Shown one piece after another: positions 57,074-64,000 of a stretch of DNA of 64,000 nucleotides. Positions within the stretch are counted from its first letter, which is position 1; every line of letters starts with the position of its first letter. The position numbers and the translations under genes are program-made. This stretch comes from Myrica gale (taxonomy: Eukaryota; Streptophyta; Magnoliopsida; Fagales; Myricaceae), in contig OZ005603.1 in assembly GCA_963930655.1 (NCBI GenBank), forward strand, positions 18,933,001 to 18,997,000. Direction: 5' to 3'. Below the pieces are notes generated by a model, which was given only the letters and a program-made list of their open reading frames with translations, was not told where the DNA came from and ran no database searches.

Positions 57074-57657
57074 CTTATTCTCCTTGCCGGGTTGATAACG
57101 ATGTCATATTCAAATCCCAACAGCTTTACAAGGAACTTCTGCTGCTCCGGCGTCACTATCTTTTGTTCCAGCAAGTGTCTCAACGCTTGCTGATCGGTCA
57201 CGATGGTGAACTTTCTCCCCAAGAGGTAAGGTCTCCATACCTTCACCGCATGCACCACCGCCAACATTTCCCTTGCATAAGTGCTCCATGCCTTCTTCAT
57301 TGGCCCTAAGGCCTTCGAGATATATGCAATGGGCCTCCTTTCTTGTGCTAACACTGCTCCAATTCCTTCTCCACTTGCATCAGTATATACTTCAAATGGT
57401 TTCTTGAAGTCGGGCAAGGCCAAGACGGGTGTCTTGGTCATGGCTCTCTTCAAGTCTTCAAAAGCCCTCCTTCCTTCATCGGTCCATTCAAAGCCCTCTT
57501 TCTTTAGCATCGACGTAAGTGGCTTGGCTATCAACCCATAGCCTTGCACAAATCTCCGATAATAACCCGTCAATCCAAGGAACCCTCGTAAGGCTGACAC
57601 ATCCTTGGGTAAGGGCCAATCCACCATAGCTTCAACCTTCCGTTGATCCACCTTCAC
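57034..57657 (-). pseudogene. Chromovirus RNase H region
   Basis: Text LRGFLGLTGYYRRFVQGYG (end of reverse transcriptase), FEVYTDASGEGIGAVLAQ, YAREMLAVVHAVKVWR and IVTDQQALRHLLEQ. These are standard Ty3/gypsy blocks. Part of a broken element. Confidence 0.82.
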
Positions 57658-57672
57658 TCCTTGAATTGCAAT

Positions 57673-58139
57673 ATGTTGATGGACATTATTACAATTAGTA
57701 GAAGCCTAAAATTTGGAATTAAAGAATATAAGAGAGTTAATGGAAAACAAATTTTTTCATGTGATCCTACGACCGAGATCTGAGATCCCTAACGATCTCA
57801 CTCACTATTACAGCTAGGGTTTCATATATAAGGATTGTTATGAGATAGTCTATCCTAATGAACTAATAGTTAGGACTCAGAAAATCCTACGACAGTTGTG
57901 AGCGTGGAGAGAAAGGAGACAAAACACTTGGACTGCTATTGTAAAATTCTCAAGATTATGAGATCAACAAGAATCTAAAAATTATTAAAGAATTCTCATA
58001 GAACAAAAAGAATTAGTAAGTTAATTATGAGAGTTATAACTTTCATTTTTGAGACAAATATCAGGAATTTACTTGTAGAGAGAAACATTCGACCTGGATT
58101 GATTTTTTATTTTTATTTTGTTCAGGGGTTCGACCGGGC
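57673..58139. other. Unassigned, possibly LTR-like DNA
   Basis: On the minus strand there is a TATATAAGG-like core (plus strand CATATATAAGG near 57822) with leader-like GAAACCCTAGC text, reminiscent of a copia LTR, but I cannot place ends or a duplication. Confidence 0.3.
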
Positions 58140-58412
58140 CGGAAATCAAATCTAGTGACCCACGACTCGTTGTTATCGTTAAAAGGGCGGTGGAGTAATT
58201 ACGCCAATTTTATAACTTCATTCCCGGGGCCCAGCCCATTCATTACACTTTGCAAGCGTCTGCCGAGTCCCCTCTCTATATTTCCTCTGACATGTAAAGC
58301 CGCGCTCTCGGTCTCCGGCCTCTTTTTTTTTTTTTCTAAATAACACACTGCCTTTTTCATTCCGTCTTTACTGAGACCGCCGAATAAAGAGAGAAGAAAA
58401 ACCACAGCGCCA

Positions 58413-58420
58413 TATAAATA
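58413..58420 (+). promoter_or_regulatory. TATA box of a candidate host promoter
   Basis: TATAAATA 54 bp upstream of an ATG, preceded by a pyrimidine-rich tract; the surrounding composition is less AT-rich than the flanks. Confidence 0.4.
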
Positions 58421-58673
58421 CAAATCGCACTTCGCTTGGAATATGAGAGGCTAAAAGCCCAGGCCAATGATGTACAGGAAAAAGCCTAGAACTCCGGCGA
58501 CCAAATTTACCGAGAAGTCAGATCTCTTCGTCGTCTTCATCCTCTGCAAGCTCAGCACCTCCGCTTCTTCCCCTCTGATCTCGTCAACATTTTCATCACG
58601 TACGTCTATGCGTCATGCCCTTCTCATTCTCCTTCATTCTCTAGATTGTTCTTTTTTTCGATAGTTTTTTTTA

Positions 58674-59202
58674 GGGAAATATACAAATATCACACTAGGT
58701 TTTAATGTTTTTTTGTGAAAACACACCGAATTTTAAAAAGTTTCAAATTGCTCACTAGGTTTATCATTTTTGTATAAAAATTCACTGAACTCAATGTCGT
58801 TAGTCTCGTTTAACGAAAAATCCATCAAGTTGAATCATAGTATGACACGTGTCACTAAATAAATAAATCTAAAAATAACAAAAAAAAATTATTAATTTAA
58901 AAAAAACAAAAGGATCGGGGCACTGTGGAGGAGGATCTCCCCCTCCACCTTGGGCGGCCATGGGTGGACCTCTCCACCTGTCGGCATGGGTTGCGTGATG
59001 GGGGAGGTCCGTTTAATTATTTAGTGACACGTCATATTGTGATTGGACGTAATGAATTTTTCGTTAAACGGGGCTAACGACATTAAGTTCAGTGAATTTT
59101 TATACAAAAATGATAAATCTAGTGAGCAATTTGAAACTTTTTAAAACCTGGTGAGTTTTCACAAAAGACGTTAAAACCCAATGTGATATTTTTATATTTC
59201 CC
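58674..59202. mobile_element. Mutator-type MITE
   Basis: 529 bp, GGGAAATATA...TATATTTCCC, with inverted terminal repeats of about 190 bp (over 85% identical by eye) and a 9-bp target duplication TTTTTTTTA (58665-58673, 59203-59211). Nine-base duplications and long terminal repeats indicate Mutator. The GC-rich centre (58915-59010) is noncoding. It lies inside the candidate intron 58600-59238. Confidence 0.92.
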
Positions 59203-59600
59203 TTTTTTTTAAAATCTTTTGGTTACTCTCTGAAACAGATGCAAAAGACTGAACCGCTTGGGTCTACATCCATTGGTTCTCTCCAAAGCCGGTCCAAAAG
59301 CTCTTGCAATCAAAGCCAAAAATTGGTCTGAATCCGCTCACCGTTTGCAGTCCGTCCCGAAATCTCCATCTCTCTCTCTCTCTCGTGAATTGCTGATTTT
59401 CGCTGAGCTTTGGTGGCCGAATCTCTCACCAGCTCTCTTGAGGTGGGGTTTGTTAATTTTGATTTTGTAAATCTTGTATTTTGTCTTTAAATTGCTTTAG
59501 GATTTGTTTATTTTGATTTGGGGATTTTAACAGGGTAATAGTCAATTTGATTTGAGGCTTGTTCTTGATTATTTCTTCTCTTTTGGGTTTTGATCCTTTA

Positions 59601-60976
59601 GGTTGACTATATTGTAAGGCCAAGTGTCATCAAAGGGGAAGACTATCATGTTGGTCCTGTTCTGCTCGACTACATTGTAAGGCCAAGTATTAGATTTTTT
59701 GGGTATGTTATTACTCAAGGTTGAACAAGATAACTTGATAATACACCTGATAATTTGGAGAAAAAGATAACTTGACTTATTGATATTGACAGCACAATGT
59801 TATAAATTTGAACATCCTTGCCCTGTTTTATTGTGTGTCCTTACCCTGATGCTAAGACTCCAGTATAAGAACAAGCAGCTAATTTTTGTACACTGATTTT
59901 TGTAATTTTTGCTGTTGTGGCTCAAAAATGAAATAATGTCTAACCTCCTGAACCTCAAGATAAGTATCTGCCCTTTTTGTATTTATGTAACGGTTTGTTT
60001 ATTATTATGATGGGGATTTAGTCCACATATTTCGCACATCTGTATTTGATGATTAAGTTAAATATTTGATGACTAAGCTTTGACTTAACGTTTTATTATT
60101 ATGTGGATTTAGTCCACATATGTCTCACTTCCTCTCTTAATCTTTGTTTATGTTTTAATGGTTGTGTCCTTTTCTTGTAGTTTGTACATGTTTATGGACA
60201 GGTTGTGGTGAGTCTGACTGACTTTAGCGGTGTTTCCCTTTCTCTCCTGTCTTTTGGGTTTTTAGGGTGTCTTTCTTCCTCTGGTTCCCTTCTTCCTTTG
60301 CCTATCACTGTCATCGTCATCATCATTACCATGTCTGTTTTCTAGCAGATCAAACCACAACTCATCCACCATTCTCTTTCTATCAAGTTGGTGAGCTCTC
60401 TCTTTTTAGCATGTTTTTTGTATTCTTTGTATGCATCTGTTCGCTATGTTATTCTGGTTATTGCTACCTCGATTGACCTTTATTTTTAATTTATTATTTA
60501 ATCAGGATTTAGGGGTTTCTCTGTTTCGATTGTATACAATCTGCAATTTGTTTTCCTTTGTTGATGGAATGATATGAAACTGCCCATAAATCTACAATCT
60601 GCATTTTTTTTCCTTCATCATAGTATTATGAAACTGCATAACATGGAAAAAAAACAGCCCATTTTCCAGTTTGGCCCAAAAGAAAATCTAGGCCCTCAGG
60701 CCCATTAATGAAACCAGAATTTTGAGATTCCGTTTCCGGAAATTCCGGAATGGAACTAGAATGAAATTCTGGGTTCCGGTGAGTAGTGGAACCAGAATTG
60801 GAATGACTGTTCTGGTACTCATCCTTACTAGATTGCTACTTAACACTGACAAAAAAGGAAAAGAAGGGAAGACAAGTCTCTGTTTCTCTGCAAGCAATTC
60901 CGTTTCCTTCCAGTTTGGTGAATTCCACAGTGAAAGTTGCAAGCAATGAAATGAATTTGATAGTGCACGCAGTTAA
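59601..60976 (+). other. Downstream part of the candidate host locus
   Basis: 59602-59724 reads VDYIVRPSVIKGEDYHVGPV then LLDYIVRPSIRFFGYVITQG and a stop. It follows an acceptor-like CTTTAG and contains a 22-bp direct repeat GACTA(T/C)ATTGTAAGGCCAAGT; it may be an exon piece. The remainder is AT-rich, intron-like DNA with TCATCGTCATCATCATTACC (about 60309-60330). No gene call is justified. Confidence 0.25.
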
Positions 60977-63900
60977 TGTCACGCCCCGAACGCCATCCCG
61001 CAGGGACCGTGACAGCCGCGAGCAATCCCCAGGAAAGCTCCAGCGTTCGTACATTCATACTTACAGCAGAAAAATACAGAATCGCGAGAGAAGCGAGCCA
61101 ACTCATATCATGATTAAGGTTCTCAATAAATTTGCATCTTAATACATACATAACATGTTTTAACATTAACAAGTGACGGATCTCATCGATCATGTCACAA
61201 CAACAAAACATAGAATAATCTTTCTTCTAAGTCAGGTAGTCCTCTTGACTTCCTTCTCCAGAGGCGTCTGGAATGACACAATTTTAAAAAGGTGAGTCAA
61301 AAAGACTCAGTAAGGGAAAAACATAACTTTAAAACATGCTCTTGACTTGAACATGCGTTTCATGAGTATGCATATGCTCTTGCTTGTAGACATAAACTTG
61401 TTCTTAAAATTGGCCCCTGGCCCTTGAAAACATTTCCTTCATAACTTGTGGGCTACTTAGGCTCCAATTAACCCCTGGAGTCCGGGTTGTGCGTTCCCAT
61501 CGAAACCGTCTCCCTTACCCTTGGGGACATTTCATTTGGTCGAGCTAGCCCGTAGTTGCCCCAGGCCTGATGGCTAGACACGACCCTTGGAGGCCCACAC
61601 CTTCTCATATTCCTTCAGTGTGGTTTGCACAGTCTCTTAGGATTCACCCAACCTTCTCGCATTCGTCCTTCGGTATGGGAGTCCATCATGATGGTACGGG
61701 ACCGACCTTGACTTATCTTTCCATAAAATTTCCATACGACATTGCATAAAAATCCACTTTAGAAAAATATGCAATGCTCATGCCATGCCATGCTTGCTCG
61801 AAATATCATGCTTATTCATGAATCAATGCAGCGTGTCATTCCAGTTTTCATAAAAGTGTACGTTTCTACTTACAATTTCCACTTACCTCGGTCTCTTTGA
61901 TTATGAATAAAGGTACGAAGATCGTCTACAAGCGATTCAAACACCTTTTAGTTACTAGGAATTAAGTACATAATCATAGAAGATAAATATTTGTATATTA
62001 CTCGGTTTTTCTCAAAAATATATTTCTGAGAAATATTATATCATTCTCAAGGGTTTACATAGAAAACTCTTATTAATCATTTAAGAAAAGTATTTAACAA
62101 ATCAACATATCCTATTAGCATCTAAGTCCAAGATTGATAATCCAATGGTACCAAAATCCAAGTTTTGCTAATTACCTTAACAAGTAACAATCCGAAGTCT
62201 AAGTTCCTCATTTATACTTAACTAACTTACAAGATTTCTCTTAATACTAAATGTAGGTTTTAATCTCTAATTCATTTAGCCAAAATATTAATTTTACTTA
62301 TACATCACATGAAATTACATTTTAAATTACTAATTGTTTGGCCATTAGGGTTTCCTTCACTACATCATTCGGCCATGCTCAATTTCAAGTGTTCCTTGTC
62401 TACAATTTCTTCTCCAATGGTGATCCCAACCTCCATTTTCAGATTCACAACCTAGGATCTACAATTCACAAAACAACTTCAAGATCTAGCAAGCATCACA
62501 TTCGGCCAACACCAACCAACACAACCTTTTATGCCAAACTTGCAACATGCATTCCTTTTGCATTTTAGGACCAAACTAGCATGCATTGAGCCTTACAACC
62601 TCATCTCTTCATCATATACAACCACCATGACCAGATCTAGCATTTAGAAACTTCAACAGCAAGAGATCTAAAGAACAATCCAACTTACATCCAACCAAGT
62701 GTAATGTGAGTTAAGATCTACACTTTCCTAACATGTATTGTTCATTCCTTTACATTTTCTAACATTCAAGTTCAGATCTCATGCTTATATGGCCAGATCT
62801 AACATCACAACACAACCTAGGGTTGGTTTTCTAAGCTCAAGATCTAGCAAAATCATACATTCGGCCAACACATCATTTTGCACCAACAACCATATTTGAC
62901 CTTACCTTGATGATTGAACACAAGCCTTGCTTAAAGAAGAGCACCTAGCATAATAAAACATCTTAGGTCAGAAACTATAAAGAACTTAACAAAATATAAC
63001 ATGTGAACATCACATCTAACTCTACCTTCCACTAGAACACACAGTTTTCACAAAATCTTCTCCTACACTTCAACTTTCGGTTCCACCTTTAGGGATGGTT
63101 CCAAGGGCTGAGATTTATGTCTTCAAGGTGCTAAGATAGAGATTTATGGTGGGGAAAAGAAAAGTGTTCAGCAGCTGAAGGTTCTTCAAGGTGCTTGAAG
63201 AAACAAGGCAAGGCTTGCAACTTGAAGTGATTTGGTTTCAAGAGAGTGAGCTAAGTTTCTAACAAGGGAAGATGGCTAGGTGAATAGAAATTTCCAGCCA
63301 CTAAGAGAGAAAATGAGTTGAACCAAGGGGGAGATTCGGTCACCAAAGAAGAGAAACAAACTAGAGCTTAGAGAAGTGTTTTGGTTGCAAGAAGAAGGAA
63401 ACAAGACTTAAGCCCAAAGAGAGAAGTTTCGGTCAAGAGAGAAAAAGAGAAGGAGAGTTGAATGAAAGTGCTATTCGGCCAAGGCAAATGTGAAGTTGAA
63501 ATGTGAAGGGGTGGGGGTGAATTCGTAGAAAGCAAATTGAGTCTCCCTAGATTCAATTATGACAATGACAATGACAAAAGAGTTGAAAATGACAAGAGGA
63601 TAAAAAGGGAGGGTGAATTTTGGTGGGTTGGCCGACCAATGCATGGTCCCTTTCACTCCTTTTCTCTCACTTTCTCTCTCCTCATCCTTTTGTCCCTCCA
63701 AGCCAAGCCTCCCACGTGAAGCTCCTTGCCCATTTCACTTCAATTGCTCTCTTTTTGGCTTAGCTTACACGTGAACATCCATTTCATAGCTTTTCTCTTC
63801 TTTTGTCTTGTCTTGTCAATTAAATGCTTATCTTATCTCTTCACATGAACCACAACTTTTAAGACTTTTCCACCTCTCCATGCTCTTCACGTGAATGACC

Positions 63901-64000
63901 TTATCTTTTGGTTTGATTCTTGCTTAGTTCACTTATGTTGTTTGGTTCCAACTCATCTAACTTAGTTACTCTTGTCACACACATATGTATTCCAACTTAT
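60977..64000 (-). mobile_element. Tekay-like LTR 'D' (minus strand), runs off window
   Basis: Plus strand starts TGTCACGCCCCGAACGCC, as LTR C does at 24098. Shares the GACTCAGTAAGG block, the hairpin run (about 61470-61690) and a purine-rich region further right, but is more diverged than B and C from each other. Neither the other LTR end nor a duplication is visible. Confidence 0.8.
61470..61690 (-). other. Hairpin run in LTR D
   Basis: Minus-strand counterpart of 389-613. The third hairpin is CCACAC...GTGTGG where the LTR at 493-524 has TCACAC...GTGTGA: a compensatory pair change. The fourth keeps its CTAGCC...GGGCTAG stem with a different loop. Confidence 0.6.

Larger units (their letters stand above)
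54441..57672 (-). mobile_element. Chromodomain Ty3/gypsy element (chromovirus), minus strand
   Basis: From right to left: RNase H region (57657-57034), integrase with C-terminal chromodomain (57073-55286), a GC-rich 3' tail, and an LTR (about 54441-55019). It is broken: only the downstream part of pol and one LTR are recognised. Confidence 0.8.
58140..59600 (+). other. Candidate start of a host transcription unit
   Basis: A TATA box (58413-58420) precedes a CT-rich leader and an ATG at 58467 opening 65 codons (MMYRKKPRTPATKFTEK...). A consensus donor CAC|GTACGT lies at 58599/58600 and an acceptor GAAACAG at 59238; a CT-microsatellite (about 59372-59384) and another donor GAG|GTGGGG (59442/59443) follow. 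Joining the first two exons gives an early stop, so I cannot confirm a coding frame; a spliced 5' leader is as likely. The protein is not recognised. Confidence 0.3.

Noticed and set aside
60688-61211. Minus-strand open frames up to 123 codons
   Set aside because: They cross the junction between unassigned DNA and the LTR start at 60977, so they cannot be one ancestral gene.

Overview
The window looks like a stretch of flowering-plant nuclear DNA (probably a eudicot; that is inference) made almost entirely of nested transposable elements. I found no complete, convincing host gene. The families seen are typical of angiosperms: Ty3/gypsy of Tekay/Del-like, Athila-like, Reina-like and chromodomain types, Ty1/copia of the SIRE type, an L1-type LINE, and CACTA, hAT and Mutator-type DNA elements. 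No prokaryotic signals, rRNA, tRNA genes or CRISPR were recognised.

Layout. 1-6809: a very young Tekay-like element with 3.3-kb LTRs (the left LTR enters from outside the window) and a short remnant interior; it sits inside the 5' LTR of an Athila-like element (6810-15441). The Athila element sits inside the 5' end of a SIRE-like copia element on the minus strand (15442-16991). 16992-18877: unassigned DNA around a solo Reina-like LTR (17462-18280). 18878-19876: left end of a CACTA transposon. 19877-33026: a minus-strand L1 LINE cut into four pieces by a solo Reina LTR, a solo 2.9-kb Tekay-like LTR and a rearranged Reina complex, with a second, oppositely oriented Tekay-like LTR abutting its downstream end. 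33027-42047: a SIRE-type copia element with both LTRs. 42477-48358: rearranged Reina-like pieces, including one long pol region. 48391-49478: a non-autonomous CACTA element that is a chain of perfect hairpins. 49482-54061: low-copy-looking DNA with a hAT-type element and a 460-bp solo LTR. 54062-57672: part of a MITE and a minus-strand chromodomain Ty3/gypsy element. 58140-60976: the best candidate for a host transcription unit (TATA box, CT-rich leader, GT-AG candidates) with a Mutator-type MITE in a putative intron. 60977-64000: another Tekay-like LTR running off the end.

Two signals are not explained by simple element annotation. First, LTRs of unrelated superfamilies carry arrays of short CG-containing palindromes with a TCGA core (GTGTCGACAC, CGGTCGACCG, CGCTCGAGCG) set at steps of about 11 or 20-22 bp, i.e. 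one or two helical turns. Second, the transcribed part of the Tekay-like LTRs holds a run of hairpins with a recurring loop and stems that differ but stay complementary, with compensatory pair changes between copies. I regard these as the strongest candidates for something undescribed.

All LTR elements are treated as fossils: parts, families and nesting are given, without an inventory of damage. Family names are by recognition of motifs, not by database search.
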